A stretch of 47,792 bases of DNA from Ramlibacter sp. (GTDB taxonomy: Bacteria > Pseudomonadota > Gammaproteobacteria > Burkholderiales > Burkholderiaceae_C), in contig JALHLO010000001.1 in NCBI GenBank assembly GCA_022844525.1, positions 10,394-58,185 of the forward strand. The letters are read 5' to 3'. Made by a program: the position numbers and the translations under genes. Each line of letters starts with the position of its first letter. Position 1 is the first letter of the stretch. The notes below the pieces were generated by a model. That model did not search any database. It had not been told where the DNA came from and saw only the letters and a list, made by a program, of their open reading frames with translations. Below are positions 35,505-44,446 of the stretch, piece after piece.

Positions 35505-38408
35505 ATGGCCTTGTGGTGGATCGTCGCACTCCCTTTCCTCGGCAGCCTGGTGGCCGCGGTGCTCCCGACGCGGGCTCGCAACCAGCAGTCGCTGCTCGCC
35601 GCCGCGGTGGCGATCGCCGCCGCGACGGCGCTGGCATTGCGCTTCCCGCAAGTACAGCAGGGGGGCGTCCTGCGCGAAAGCATCACCTGGCTGCCCACGC
35701 TGGGCGTGGACCTGATGCTGCGGGTGGACGGCTTCGCCTGGATGTTCGGCATGCTGGTCAGCGTGATCGGCGCGCTGGTCGTGCTCTACGCGCGCTACTA
35801 CCTGTCGCCCGAGGACCCGGCGGCACGCTTCTATTCCCTGCTGCTCGGGTTCATGGGGTCCATGCTGGGCATCGTGCTGTCCGGCAACCTCGTGCAACTG
35901 GTGGTGTTCTGGGAACTCACCAGCCTGTTTTCCTTCCTGCTGATCGGCTACTGGCACCACCGCAAGGACGCGCGGCGCGGCGCGCGGATGGCGTTCCTGG
36001 TCACGGCCAGCGGCGGCCTGGCGCTGCTGGCCGGGATGCTGCTGATCGGCCAGGCCGCCGGCAGCCTCGACCTCGACGTGGTGCTGGACTCCGGCGATGC
36101 GATCCGTGGCCACGCGCTGTATCCCGCGGCGGTGGGCCTGGTGCTGCTGGGCGCGCTCACCAAGAGCGCGCAGTTCCCCTTCCATTTCTGGCTGCCGCAT
36201 GCGATGGCGGCGCCCACACCGGTGTCGGCCTACCTGCACTCCGCGACGATGGTGAAGGCCGGCGTGTTCCTGATGGCCCGGCTGTGGCCGGTGCTCGCGG
36301 GCACCGACACCTGGTTCTGGATCGTGGGCGGCGCCGGCCTGGCGACGCTCTTGCTGGGCGCCTACGCGGCGATGTTCCAGAACGACCTGAAGGCGCTGCT
36401 CGCGTACTCCACCATCAGCCACCTGGGCCTGATCACGCTGCTGCTGGGACTCAACAGCCCGCTGGCGGCGGTCGCCGCCGTCTTCCACATGATGAACCAC
36501 GCGACCTTCAAGGCCTCGCTGTTCATGGCCGTCGGCATCATCGACCACGAGACCGGCACGCGCGACATGCGCAAGCTCGACGGCCTGTATCCCTACATGC
36601 CGGGGACCGCCAAGCTCGCGATGGTCGCCTGTGCCGCGATGGCGGGCGTGCCGCTGCTCAATGGCTTCCTGTCCAAGGAGATGTTCTTCGCCGAGACCGT
36701 GTTCGTGCAGGCGCAGCCCTGGATCGAATACGGCCTGCCCGCGGCGGCCACGGTCTACGGAGTGTTCGCGGTGGTGTACTCGCTGCGTTTCGGCCACGAC
36801 GTGTTCTTCGGCGCGCCGCCGCGCGACTGCCCGCGCACGCCGCACGAGCCGGTGCGCTGGATGCGCGTGCCGATCGAGCTGCTGGTGCTGGCCTGCCTGG
36901 TGGTGGGCATCGCGCCGCAGTGGGCCGTGGGCGACGTGCTGGCCGCCGCCGCGCTGCCGGTGGTGGGCGGGACGCTGCCGGTCTACAGCCTGGCGATCTG
37001 GCACGGCTTCAACGCGCCGCTGGCGATGAGCCTGGTGGCGCTGGCCGGCGGCCTGGTCGTCTACTTCCGGTTCGCCGGGCGCTTCAAGCAGCGGCCCCTG
37101 CGGTCCACACCCCTGCTGGAGCGCGTGGATGGCCAGCGCGTGTTCGAGCTGCTGCTGGGCCGGCTCACCGCCTTCGCGCGCGTGGCGCTGCGCCGCACCA
37201 GCAGCCGGCACCTGCAGGTGCAGGTGCTGTGGATGCTGCTGGTCGCCGGCGCCGCCGGGCTGGGTGCGGCGCTGGTGGTGCCGCTGGAGTGGGGCGACCG
37301 CCCGCGCGTGCCCGCCTCGCCCGAGTTCGTGCTGCTGTGGCTGATCGGCGCGGCGGCGGCCATCGGCGCCGCCTGGCAGGCCAAGTTCCACCGGCTCGTG
37401 GCGCTCGCGCTGCTGGGCGTGGTCGGCCTGGTCGTCTGCCTCACGTTCGCCTGGTTCTCGGCCCCGGACCTGGCCCTCACGCAGCTGGCCGTGGAGGCCG
37501 TGACCATGGTGCTCTTCCTGCTGGGGCTGCGCTGGCTGCCCAAGCGCCTGCAGCAGGACGATCCGCGCACGGCGGCACGCGCGCGCTGGCGGCGCCGGCG
37601 CGACCTCGTGCTGGCCGTGTTCGTGGGCGCGGGGATCTCGGTGCTTTCGTACGCGCTGCTCACCCGCACGGGGGCGCAGAGCATCTCGCCCTTCTTCATC
37701 GAGCAGGCGCTGCCGGCGGGCGGCGGGACCAACGTGGTCAACGTGATGCTGGTGGACTTCCGTGCCTTCGACACCCTGGGTGAGATCACCGTGCTGGCCC
37801 TCGTCGGCATCACCGTGTTCGCGCTGCTGCGGCGCTTCCGGCCGCCGCGCGAGGTGATCGGCCTGCCGCCGCAGCAGCGCGCCGTGGCGCCCGGGCTGGG
37901 CGGCTCCGACCTGGTGCGGCCGCAGGAGCTCCACCAGGTCGACGACCCGGCCCAGGGCTACCTGCTGGTGCCGGCGGTGCTGGTGCGGCTGCTGCTGCCG
38001 GTGGCGCTGGTGGTCGGGTTCTACCTGTTCCTGCGCGGGCACAACCAGCCCGGCGGGGGCTTCGTCGCCGGCCTCACGGTGTCGATCGCCTTCATCGCCC
38101 AGTACATGGTGGGCGGCACCGACTGGGTCGAGGACCGCGTGAACCTCAGGCCGCCGCGCTGGATCGCCTTCGGCCTGCTCCTGGCCGTCGCCACCGGCCT
38201 GGGCTCCCTGTTCCTCGGCTATCCCTTCCTCACCACGCACACCGCACATTTCACGCTGCCCCTCATCGGCGAGCTGCACGTGCCCAGCGCCGCGCTGTTC
38301 GACGCGGGCGTGTTTTCGGTGGTGCTCGGCTCCACGCTGCTGATGCTGACGGCGCTGGCGCACCAGTCGCTGCGCGCGCGCCGCCGCCCGGCCGGGGAGC
38401 GCCGCTGA
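35505..38408 (+). CDS. mrpA: Fused MrpA/MrpB subunit of a Na+/H+ antiporter
   Basis: A 967-residue inner-membrane protein of the multisubunit Mrp (Mnh) cation/proton antiporter. The N-terminal two thirds match the NuoL-like MrpA core, with LYARYYLSPEDPAARFY, LPHAMAAPTPVSAYLHSATMVKAGVF and the conserved charged segment around KALLAYSTISHLGL; the C-terminal part (from about residue 820, DDPAQGYLLVPAVLVRLLLPVALVVGFYLFLRGHNQPGGGFVAGL) is the fused MrpB domain. Fusion of A and B is typical of proteobacterial operons. It is the first of six genes with 1-4 bp overlaps, so all subunits are made in step. Confidence 0.95.
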   Translation: MALWWIVALPFLGSLVAAVLPTRARNQQSLLAAAVAIAAATALALRFPQVQQGGVLRESITWLPTLGVDLMLRVDGFAWMFGMLVSVIGALVVLYARYYLSPEDPAARFYSLLLGFMGSMLGIVLSGNLVQLVVFWELTSLFSFLLIGYWHHRKDARRGARMAFLVTASGGLALLAGMLLIGQAAGSLDLDVVLDSGDAIRGHALYPAAVGLVLLGALTKSAQFPFHFWLPHAMAAPTPVSAYLHSATMVKAGVFLMARLWPVLAGTDTWFWIVGGAGLATLLLGAYAAMFQNDLKALLAYSTISHLGLITLLLGLNSPLAAVAAVFHMMNHATFKASLFMAVGIIDHETGTRDMRKLDGLYPYMPGTAKLAMVACAAMAGVPLLNGFLSKEMFFAETVFVQAQPWIEYGLPAAATVYGVFAVVYSLRFGHDVFFGAPPRDCPRTPHEPVRWMRVPIELLVLACLVVGIAPQWAVGDVLAAAALPVVGGTLPVYSLAIWHGFNAPLAMSLVALAGGLVVYFRFAGRFKQRPLRSTPLLERVDGQRVFELLLGRLTAFARVALRRTSSRHLQVQVLWMLLVAGAAGLGAALVVPLEWGDRPRVPASPEFVLLWLIGAAAAIGAAWQAKFHRLVALALLGVVGLVVCLTFAWFSAPDLALTQLAVEAVTMVLFLLGLRWLPKRLQQDDPRTAARARWRRRRDLVLAVFVGAGISVLSYALLTRTGAQSISPFFIEQALPAGGGTNVVNVMLVDFRAFDTLGEITVLALVGITVFALLRRFRPPREVIGLPPQQRAVAPGLGGSDLVRPQELHQVDDPAQGYLLVPAVLVRLLLPVALVVGFYLFLRGHNQPGGGFVAGLTVSIAFIAQYMVGGTDWVEDRVNLRPPRWIAFGLLLAVATGLGSLFLGYPFLTTHTAHFTLPLIGELHVPSAALFDAGVFSVVLGSTLLMLTALAHQSLRARRRPAGERR

Positions 38409-38752
38409 TGGAGATCGTCATTTCCGTCGGCATCGGCGTGCTGGTGGCCGCGGGGGTGTGGCTCACGCTGCGCCCGCGCACCTTCCAGGTGCTGATCGGG
38501 CTGTCGCTGCTGTCGTACGCGATCAACCTGTTCATCTTCAGCGTGGGCAGCCTGTCCGTCGACCGGGAGCCGATCGTGCAGGTCGGCCTGCCGGCCAACC
38601 TGGAGAATTACACCGACCCCATGCCGCAGTCGCTGGTGCTCACCGCCATCGTCATCGGCTTCGCGACCACGGCGCTGTTCCTGGTGGTGCTGCTCGCGCT
38701 GCGCGGGCTGACCGACAGCGACCACGTCGACGGCCGCGAGGAGGGCCTGTGA
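38408..38752 (+). CDS. mrpC: Mrp antiporter subunit C
   Basis: A 114-residue NuoK-like subunit with three membrane helices (VISVGIGVLVAAGVWLTL, LIGLSLLSYAINLFIFSVG, LVLTAIVIGFATTALFLVVLLAL). The typical sequence DPMPQSLVLTAIVI is present. It overlaps the previous stop codon by 1 bp. Confidence 0.95.
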   Translation: MEIVISVGIGVLVAAGVWLTLRPRTFQVLIGLSLLSYAINLFIFSVGSLSVDREPIVQVGLPANLENYTDPMPQSLVLTAIVIGFATTALFLVVLLALRGLTDSDHVDGREEGL

Positions 38753-40419
38753 CCACGGGCCCGCTGGGCATTGCGCACCTGATCGCCGCCCCCGTGCTGC
38801 TGCCGCTGCTCACGGCGGCGGTGCTGATCGGCATGGCCGACCGCTGGCGGCACGCCAAGGTCGCCTTGAGCCTGCTGTCCATGGCGTCCAGCCTGGCGCT
38901 CGCCGTGACCTTGCTGCGGTGGGTGGACACCGGCGCCGGGCCGGGGGCGCTGGGGGTGTACCTGCCCGGGAACTGGCCGGTGCCCTTCGGCATCGTGCTG
39001 GTCCTGGACCGGCTCTCCGCGATGATGCTGGTGCTCGCCGCCTGCACCGGGCTGGCCGCGCTGCTGTTCTCGCTGGCGCGCTGGCACCGCGCGAGCGTGC
39101 ACTTCCATCCGCTGCTGCAACTGCAGCTCGTGGGGCTCAACGGCGCCTTCCTCACCGCCGACCTGTTCAACCTGTTCGTGTTCTTCGAGGTGCTGCTGGC
39201 CGCCTCCTACGGGCTGCTGCTGCATGGCGGCGGCGCGCCGCGGGTGCGCGCCGGCCTGCACTACATCGCGGTCAACCTGCTGGCGTCGCTGCTGTTCCTG
39301 ATCGGCGTCGCGCTGCTGTACGGGATCACGGGCACGCTCAACATGGCGGACATCGCGCAGAAGCTGCCGCACGTGCCCGCGCGCGACCGCGGGCTGCTGC
39401 ACGCGGCCGCCGCCCTGCTGGCCTGCGCCTTCCTGGCCAAGGCGGCGCTGTGGCCGCTGAACTTCTGGCTGCCGCCCGCCTACGCCGCGGCCAGCGCGCC
39501 GGCGGCCGCCATGTTCGCCATCCTCACCAAGGTCGGCGTCTATGCGGTGCTGCGGCTGTGGACCCTGTGCTTCCCGCCGACCGCGGGGGAGTCGGCGCTG
39601 TTCGGCGGGCCGGTGCTGCTGTGGGGCGGGATGGCCACGGTGGCCTTCGGCGCCATCGGCATGCTGGCTTCGCAGCAGCTCGGACGGCTCGCGGGCTACA
39701 GCATCATCACCTCCTCCGGCACGGTCGTCGCGGCGATCAGCCTGGACGAACCGGTGCTGACCGGGGGTGCGCTGTTCTACCTCGCGAGTTCGACCCTGGC
39801 CGCGGCGGCGCTGTTCCTGCTGGTGGAACTGGTCGAACGCGCGCGCCAGATCGAGGTGGAGCCGCCGCTGCCCGACGAATTCGGCCCGCGCATGCCGATG
39901 TTCCACGAGATGCGCCGGCCCGACGTCAACCTGGACGACGAACAGGTCGCGCTGATCGGCCGCGCCATCCCGGGCACGGTGGCCGTGCTGGGCGTCGCCT
40001 TCCTCCTGTGCATGCTGGTGATCGCGGGCCTGCCGCCCCTGTCGGGATTCGTGGGCAAGCTGGCGATGCTGACGGCCCTGCTGGAAACACGCTTCATCCA
40101 GGCGGCCGAAGGCCCGGTGGCGGCCTGGCTGCTGTTCACGCTGCTGGTGGGCAGCGGTCTGTTCGCCGCCATCGCCTTCCTGCGCGCCTTCATGGCGCAT
40201 TTCTGGGCCAACGAGGGCCGCACGGTGCCGATGCTGCAGCTGGCGGAGTTGCTGCCCGTGCTGCTGCTGCTGGCCGGCTGCCTGGCCCTGTCGGCAGGGG
40301 CCGAGGGGGTGCTGCAATACACGCGCGCCACCGCGGCCGAACTGCATGCCCCGGCCCGTTACGTGGCCACGGTGATGGGGGCGCAACCGGTACCATCGCC
40401 GGCAAGGAGCGTCCCGTGA
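38749..40419 (+). CDS. mrpD: Mrp antiporter subunit D
   Basis: A 556-residue NuoM/NuoN-like antiporter subunit with about fourteen membrane helices. GLNGAFLTADLFNLFVFFEVLLAASYGLLLHGG carries the key glutamate of helix 5, and KAALWPLNFWLPPAYAAASAPAAAMFAILTKVGVY matches the proton-path lysine segments. A cytoplasmic loop near residue 370 (EVEPPLPDEFGPRMPMFHEMRRPDVNLDDE) is longer than in small versions. The GTG start overlaps the mrpC stop by 4 bp. Confidence 0.95.
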   Translation: MTTGPLGIAHLIAAPVLLPLLTAAVLIGMADRWRHAKVALSLLSMASSLALAVTLLRWVDTGAGPGALGVYLPGNWPVPFGIVLVLDRLSAMMLVLAACTGLAALLFSLARWHRASVHFHPLLQLQLVGLNGAFLTADLFNLFVFFEVLLAASYGLLLHGGGAPRVRAGLHYIAVNLLASLLFLIGVALLYGITGTLNMADIAQKLPHVPARDRGLLHAAAALLACAFLAKAALWPLNFWLPPAYAAASAPAAAMFAILTKVGVYAVLRLWTLCFPPTAGESALFGGPVLLWGGMATVAFGAIGMLASQQLGRLAGYSIITSSGTVVAAISLDEPVLTGGALFYLASSTLAAAALFLLVELVERARQIEVEPPLPDEFGPRMPMFHEMRRPDVNLDDEQVALIGRAIPGTVAVLGVAFLLCMLVIAGLPPLSGFVGKLAMLTALLETRFIQAAEGPVAAWLLFTLLVGSGLFAAIAFLRAFMAHFWANEGRTVPMLQLAELLPVLLLLAGCLALSAGAEGVLQYTRATAAELHAPARYVATVMGAQPVPSPARSVP

Positions 40420-40904
40420 AGCGCTGGCTGCCCTCCCTGCCCTTGTCGGCCGCGCTGTGGGCGCTGTGGCTGCTGCTGAACGAATCGCTGGCGCCGGCGC
40501 ACGTGCTGCTCGGGCTGGCGCTGGGCCTGGTCGTGCCGTGGATGGTGGCGCCGCTGAAGCCCGCGGGCGGGCCGCTGCGCCGGCCGCTGCTGCTGGCGCG
40601 CCTGGTCCTGCGCGTCGGCAAGGACGTCGTCCTGTCGGCGCTGGACGTCATGCGCGGCGTGCTGCGTTCCGCGCGCCGGCCGCCGCGTGGCACCTTCGTG
40701 GCGATCCCGCTGGACCTGCGCGATGCGCACGCGCTGGCGGCGCTGGCCATCATCACCACCGTCATTCCCGGCACGGTCTGGTCGGAGCTGGCGCCGGATC
40801 GCGCCACGCTGCTGCTGCACGTGTTCGACCTGGACGACGAAGCCACCTTCGTCGCCCACTTCAAGGCAGACTACGAACTGCCGCTCAAGGAGATCTTCGA
40901 ATGA
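40416..40904 (+). CDS. mrpE: Mrp antiporter subunit E
   Basis: A 162-residue subunit with two N-terminal membrane helices (LPLSAALWALWLLLNESLAPAHVLLGLALGLVVPWMVAPL) and a cytoplasmic domain (GTFVAIPLDLRDAHALAALAIITTVIPGTVWSELAPDRATLLLHVFDLDDEA). The TPGT-like IPGTVWSEL segment is typical of MrpE. GTG start with AAGGAGC ribosome binding site; overlaps mrpD by 4 bp. Confidence 0.94.
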   Translation: MKRWLPSLPLSAALWALWLLLNESLAPAHVLLGLALGLVVPWMVAPLKPAGGPLRRPLLLARLVLRVGKDVVLSALDVMRGVLRSARRPPRGTFVAIPLDLRDAHALAALAIITTVIPGTVWSELAPDRATLLLHVFDLDDEATFVAHFKADYELPLKEIFE

Positions 40905-41176
40905 GCCCGCTGCCCGTCGCCGTGACCGTCACGCTCATGCTCTACGCCGTGGCGATGGCGCTGGCCACGGCCCGGCTGCTGCGCGGACCGCGCGCGCAGG
41001 ACCGCGTGCTGGCGCTGGACTTCATCTACGTGGCCGCGATGCTCGTCATGCTGGTGCTGGCGATCCGCTACGACAGCAGCATGTACTTCGAGGGCGCCCT
41101 GCTGATGGCGCTGTTCGGATTCATCAGTTCCGCTGCCATGGCCAAGTTCCTGCTGCGCGGCGAGGTGATCGAGTGA
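40901..41176 (+). CDS. mrpF: Mrp antiporter subunit F
   Basis: A 91-residue subunit with three membrane helices. LLRGPRAQDRVLALDFIYVAAMLVMLVLAIRYDS contains the conserved RAQDRVLALD region between helices 1 and 2. It overlaps mrpE by 4 bp. Confidence 0.94.
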   Translation: MSPLPVAVTVTLMLYAVAMALATARLLRGPRAQDRVLALDFIYVAAMLVMLVLAIRYDSSMYFEGALLMALFGFISSAAMAKFLLRGEVIE

Positions 41177-41517
41177 TCGCCGACGTCGTGGTCTCCCTCC
41201 TGCTGCTGCTCAGCGGGTTTGCCACCCTGGCGGCCGCGCTCGGCCTGTGGCGGCTGCCGGATTCGTTCCTGCGCATGCATGCGCCCGCGATCGCCTACAC
41301 GCTCGGGAGCTGGTCGGTGACCCTCGCGTCCATCGTGCATTTCACGGCTTCGGGCACGCGCCTGTCGCTGCACGTGTGGCTGATCATCCTCCTGCTGTCG
41401 ATCGCCGCGCCGGTGACCACGCTGCTGCTGGCGCGGGCGGCGCTGTTCCGCGGCCGGCAGGCAGGCGAGCCCCTGCCGCCGCCGCTCGCAAGCGCGGGCA
41501 AGGAGGTGGTCGAATGA
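41173..41517 (+). CDS. mrpG: Mrp antiporter subunit G
   Basis: A 114-residue subunit with three membrane helices and the conserved LGLWRLPDSFLRMHAPAIAYTLG segment, in which the DxFxRMHA motif is typical of MrpG. GTG start with a 4-bp overlap with mrpF. It closes the mrp gene set; the next gene starts 14 nt later. Confidence 0.94.
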   Translation: MIADVVVSLLLLLSGFATLAAALGLWRLPDSFLRMHAPAIAYTLGSWSVTLASIVHFTASGTRLSLHVWLIILLLSIAAPVTTLLLARAALFRGRQAGEPLPPPLASAGKEVVE

Positions 41518-41531
41518 ACGGAGGAAACGCC

Positions 41532-42416
41532 ATGGAACCCATCCGCACAGTGCTGGCAGCGACCGATTTCTCGGCCGGCGGCAACCAGGCGGCGCGGCGC
41601 GGCGCCTGGCTGGCGGCCGCCCACGGCGCGGAGCTCGCGCTCCTGCACGTGGACGAGCCGGACGCGTTGATCTCGCTGCGCGACTTCCTCGCTGCCGGGC
41701 GTGACCTGGCGCAGGCCGTGGCGGAACAGGCCGGCATGCGGCTGGAGGCGCTGTCCGGGGAGATCGAACGGCAGCACGGCTTGCACGTGCGGCGCGAGCT
41801 GCGCCGGGGCACCGTGCTCAAGGAACTCGAGGGCGCCGCGGGCGCGGCCGACGTGCTGGTCCTCGGGGCGCGCGGCTCCAGCCCGGTGCGCGAGTTCGTG
41901 CTGGGCACCACCGCCGACCGGCTGGTGCGGCTCGCAAGGCTGCCGATGCTGGTCGTGCGCGGCGAACCGGCGGGCGATTACCGGCGCGTCCTGGTCGCGG
42001 TGGACTTCTCGGCGGCGTCCGAAGCGGCCCTGCGCGCGGCGCTGCGTGTGGCCCCGCAGGCGTCCGTCCACGTGCTGCACTGCTACGACGTCCCGTTCGA
42101 GGGCAAGCTGCGCCTGGCCGGAGCGGGCGACGGCGAGATCGAGCGTTGCCGCGAGCACCAGTTGCTGCAGGCGCAGCAGCAGCTCCAGGCCTTGCTCGAA
42201 CGCGCGGGCGGCGGCCGCACCCTGGTCCCCGTCCTGCGCAGGGGCGACCCGCGGGTGGAACTGCCGCAGGCCATCGCCGACCTCGGCACCGACCTCGTGA
42301 CGGTCGGCAAGCAAGGGCGGTCGGTGCTCGGGGACGCACTGCTGGGAAGCGTCACCTCCCGGGCCATCGCCGAGTCGCCCTGCGACGTGCTGGTCGTGCC
42401 CGGCGGTGCCGCCTAG
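41532..42416 (+). CDS. Tandem-domain universal stress protein
   Basis: A 294-residue protein with two Usp domains. ATP loops are GARGSSPVREFVLGTTADRLV in the first and GKQGRSVLGDALLGSVTSRAI in the second. It is 14 nt after mrpG with its own GGAGGAA ribosome binding site (ATG at 41532 rather than 41514) and is likely the last gene of the Mrp operon. It shares the [18 protein letters not shown] region with the divergent Usp at 34485 (DVPFEGMLRTAGVAPDVI), so the two are probably paralogues. Confidence 0.93.
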   Translation: MEPIRTVLAATDFSAGGNQAARRGAWLAAAHGAELALLHVDEPDALISLRDFLAAGRDLAQAVAEQAGMRLEALSGEIERQHGLHVRRELRRGTVLKELEGAAGAADVLVLGARGSSPVREFVLGTTADRLVRLARLPMLVVRGEPAGDYRRVLVAVDFSAASEAALRAALRVAPQASVHVLHCYDVPFEGKLRLAGAGDGEIERCREHQLLQAQQQLQALLERAGGGRTLVPVLRRGDPRVELPQAIADLGTDLVTVGKQGRSVLGDALLGSVTSRAIAESPCDVLVVPGGAA

Positions 42417-42449
42417 GCCGGGCTGCAACCCGCCGCAAGGCGCGGTCCG

Positions 42450-42455
42450 TACACT
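42450..42455 (+). promoter_or_regulatory. Putative leaderless -10 box of hemJ
   Basis: TACACT lies exactly 6 nt before the ATG at 42462, with no ribosome binding site in between; transcription would begin at the start codon. Confidence 0.5.
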
Positions 42456-42461
42456 CCGCGG

Positions 42462-42884
42462 ATGCTCTGGGTCAAGGCTTTCCACATCGTGTTCGTCGCC
42501 AGCTGGTTCGCTGGCTTGTTCTACCTGCCGCGCATCTTCGTGAACCTGGCCATGGTGCCGGACGGTTCGACGGCCGAGCGCGAGCGTCTGCTGCTGATGG
42601 CGCGCAAGCTGCTGCGCTTCACGACCCTGCTCGCGGTGCCGGCGCTGGTGCTGGGCCTGTGGCTCTGGCTGGGCTACGGCATCGGCCGGGGCTCGGGGTG
42701 GATGCATGCCAAGCTGGCAGTCGTGCTGTTGACGGTGGGCTACCACTACGCCTGCGCGGTGCTGCTGGGCAAGTTCACGGCGGGCGCCAGCCGGCGCAGC
42801 CACCAGTGGTTCCGCTGGTTCAACGAGATGCCGGTGCTGTTCCTGCTGGCGGCGGTGATCCTGGTCGTGGTGAAACCCTTCTGA
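42462..42884 (+). CDS. hemJ: Protoporphyrinogen oxidase HemJ (CopD/UPF0093 family)
   Basis: A 140-residue four-helix inner-membrane protein that oxidises protoporphyrinogen IX to protoporphyrin IX in bacteria lacking HemG and HemY. The family start LWVKAFHIVFVASWFAGLFYLPRIFVNLAM includes His8, and MHAKLAVVLLTVGYHYA carries the conserved lysine. Length is normal for HemJ. hemB lies 8 kb away in the same window. The downstream VanZ gene starts 2 bp after its stop codon. Confidence 0.9.
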   Translation: MLWVKAFHIVFVASWFAGLFYLPRIFVNLAMVPDGSTAERERLLLMARKLLRFTTLLAVPALVLGLWLWLGYGIGRGSGWMHAKLAVVLLTVGYHYACAVLLGKFTAGASRRSHQWFRWFNEMPVLFLLAAVILVVVKPF

Positions 42885-42886
42885 CG

Positions 42887-44017
42887 ATGCACAAGACCTC
42901 GGCCTGGCCGCTGGCGGGTGCCTATGGCGCGCTGGTGGTCTATGCCAGCCTGTACCCGTTCTCCGGCTGGCGCGACCAGCAGATCGCACCGTGGGACTTC
43001 CTGTTCGCGGGCTGGCCCAAGTACTGGACCGGCTTCGACCTCGCGGCCAACGTCGTCGGCTACGTGCCGCTCGGGTTCCTGCTGGCCCTGAGCTTCATGC
43101 GGCGCGGCAACGTGCGCTATTTCGAACGGCACCCGAACCTGGCGGCGGTCGCGGTCGCGCTGCTGGCGGGCACGCTGCTGTCGTTGTGCATGGAGGGGCT
43201 GCAGAACTTCCTGCCCTCGCGGGTCGCATCGAACGTGGACTTCGGCCTGAACGTGGCCGGCACGCTGATCGGCGCGATCGCGGCGACCGGCCTGGAAGTG
43301 GGCGGCGCCATCGACCACTGGAGCCGGTTCCGCCAGCGCTGGTTCATCCCGGAGGCACGCGGCGCGCTGGTGCTGCTCGCCCTGTGGCCGTTCGCGCTGC
43401 TGTTTCCGGCGGCGGTGCCGCTCGGCCTGGGCCAGGTGATGGAGCGCATGGAAAGCGCCATCGCCGAATGGCTGGAGGAAACGCCTTTCCTCGAATGGCT
43501 GCCGGTGCGCGAAGTGGAACTGCAGCCCCTGGTGCCCGCCGCCGAGCTCCTGTGCGTGGCGCTCGGGGCCTTCATCCCGGCCTTGCTCGGGTACACCATC
43601 CTGCGCTCGGTGACCCAGCGGGCGGCCTTCGCCGTCGGCGCGGTCGCGGTCGGCACCGCCGTGACCGCGCTGTCCGCCGCCCTCAGCTGGGGGCCGACCC
43701 ATGCCTGGGCCTGGCTCAGCCTGCCGGTGCGGCTGGGGCTGCTGTTCGGCGTGCTACTGTCAATGCTGATGCTGGCGGTGCCGCGACGCGGCTGCGCGGC
43801 GATGCTGCTGCTGGCGCTGGTGGTCCACCTGAGCGTCCTGAACCAGGCGCCGGCCAGCGCGTACTTCGCCGACACGCTGCAGGCGTGGGAGCAGGGGCGC
43901 TTCATCCGCTTCCACGGGCTGGCGCAGTGGCTGGGGTGGCTCTGGCCTTATGCGGTCCTGGTGTATGTGCTGCTGCGGGTCTCCCGTCCGGAACGCACTC
44001 CTACAATTCCGGCATGA
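42887..44017 (+). CDS. VanZ-family membrane protein
   Basis: A 376-residue protein with about ten membrane helices. The VanZ domain occupies the N-terminal half: SLYPFSGWRDQQIAPWDFLF, FDLAANVVGYVPLGFLLALSFM and MEGLQNFLPSRVASNVDFGLNVAGTLIGA with the characteristic EGLQ and DFGLNVAG segments. The C-terminal half is an additional hydrophobic region with no clear family. VanZ proteins affect envelope properties; no mechanism can be read here. The gene overlaps the ferredoxin-like gene by 4 bp. Confidence 0.88.
   Translation: MHKTSAWPLAGAYGALVVYASLYPFSGWRDQQIAPWDFLFAGWPKYWTGFDLAANVVGYVPLGFLLALSFMRRGNVRYFERHPNLAAVAVALLAGTLLSLCMEGLQNFLPSRVASNVDFGLNVAGTLIGAIAATGLEVGGAIDHWSRFRQRWFIPEARGALVLLALWPFALLFPAAVPLGLGQVMERMESAIAEWLEETPFLEWLPVREVELQPLVPAAELLCVALGAFIPALLGYTILRSVTQRAAFAVGAVAVGTAVTALSAALSWGPTHAWAWLSLPVRLGLLFGVLLSMLMLAVPRRGCAAMLLLALVVHLSVLNQAPASAYFADTLQAWEQGRFIRFHGLAQWLGWLWPYAVLVYVLLRVSRPERTPTIPA
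44002..44007 (+). promoter_or_regulatory. Putative leaderless -10 box of the ferredoxin-like gene
   Basis: TACAAT, a five-of-six match, lies exactly 6 nt before the ATG at 44014, inside the 3' end of the VanZ gene. Confidence 0.5.
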
Positions 44018-44352
44018 CCGCGCCGTCCCAGTATTACCGCCACCACGTCTTCTTCTGCCTGAACAAGCGCGACAACGGGGAAGCCTGCTGCGCCGACCAC
44101 GACGCGCAGGCGGCGTTCGACCGCTGCAAGTCGCAGGTGAAGGCGCAGGGGCTCGCCGGGCCCGGCAAGGTGCGGGTGAACAAGGCGGGCTGTCTCGATC
44201 GCTGCGCCGCCGGCCCGGTGGCCGTGGTGTACCCGGAGGGCGTCTGGTACACCTACGTGGACCAGAACGACATCGACGAGATCGTCGAATCGCACCTGAA
44301 GAACGGCAAGGTGGTCGAGCGTCTGCTGACGCCGCCGCACCTGGGGCGATGA
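44014..44352 (+). CDS. Thioredoxin-like [2Fe-2S] ferredoxin
   Basis: A 112-residue protein of the thioredoxin-fold [2Fe-2S] type. Cysteine ligands are likely Cys15, Cys25 or Cys26, Cys60 and Cys64 (FFCLNKRDNGEACC and KAGCLDRCAAGP), the C-x9/10-C ... C-x3-C pattern of this group. VAVVYPEGVWYTYVDQNDIDEIVESHL is the typical C-terminal part. It could donate electrons to an oxidase, but no partner is identified. It overlaps the VanZ stop codon by 4 bp and has a possible own promoter. Confidence 0.92.
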   Translation: MTAPSQYYRHHVFFCLNKRDNGEACCADHDAQAAFDRCKSQVKAQGLAGPGKVRVNKAGCLDRCAAGPVAVVYPEGVWYTYVDQNDIDEIVESHLKNGKVVERLLTPPHLGR

Positions 44353-44440
44353 GCGCCGCACGGCCGCCCGAAGGCGCTCGCCCCCTCCGCTTGCGGAGGG
44401 GGGAGGCGCAGGCCGCCCAGCGGACAAGCCTGGGGGAGGA
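44349..44440 (+). repeat. 92-bp structured repeat, copy 2
   Basis: The second copy of the 92-bp element, 86 of 92 positions identical to 30682-30773 without gaps. It starts at the ATGA overlapping the ferredoxin stop codon and ends in GGGGGAGGA, the ribosome binding site of the hydrolase gene. CCCCCTCCGC and GCGGAGGGGG here form a perfect stem, which is interrupted by one change in the other copy. Its short frame is 32 codons. Confidence 0.9.
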
Positions 44441-44446
44441 TTCCTG

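Noticed and set aside
35490..38363. A minus-strand open frame of about 950 codons opposite mrpA
   Set aside because: It is the shadow of mrpA: the composition is His/Gln/Arg-rich without any fold signature.
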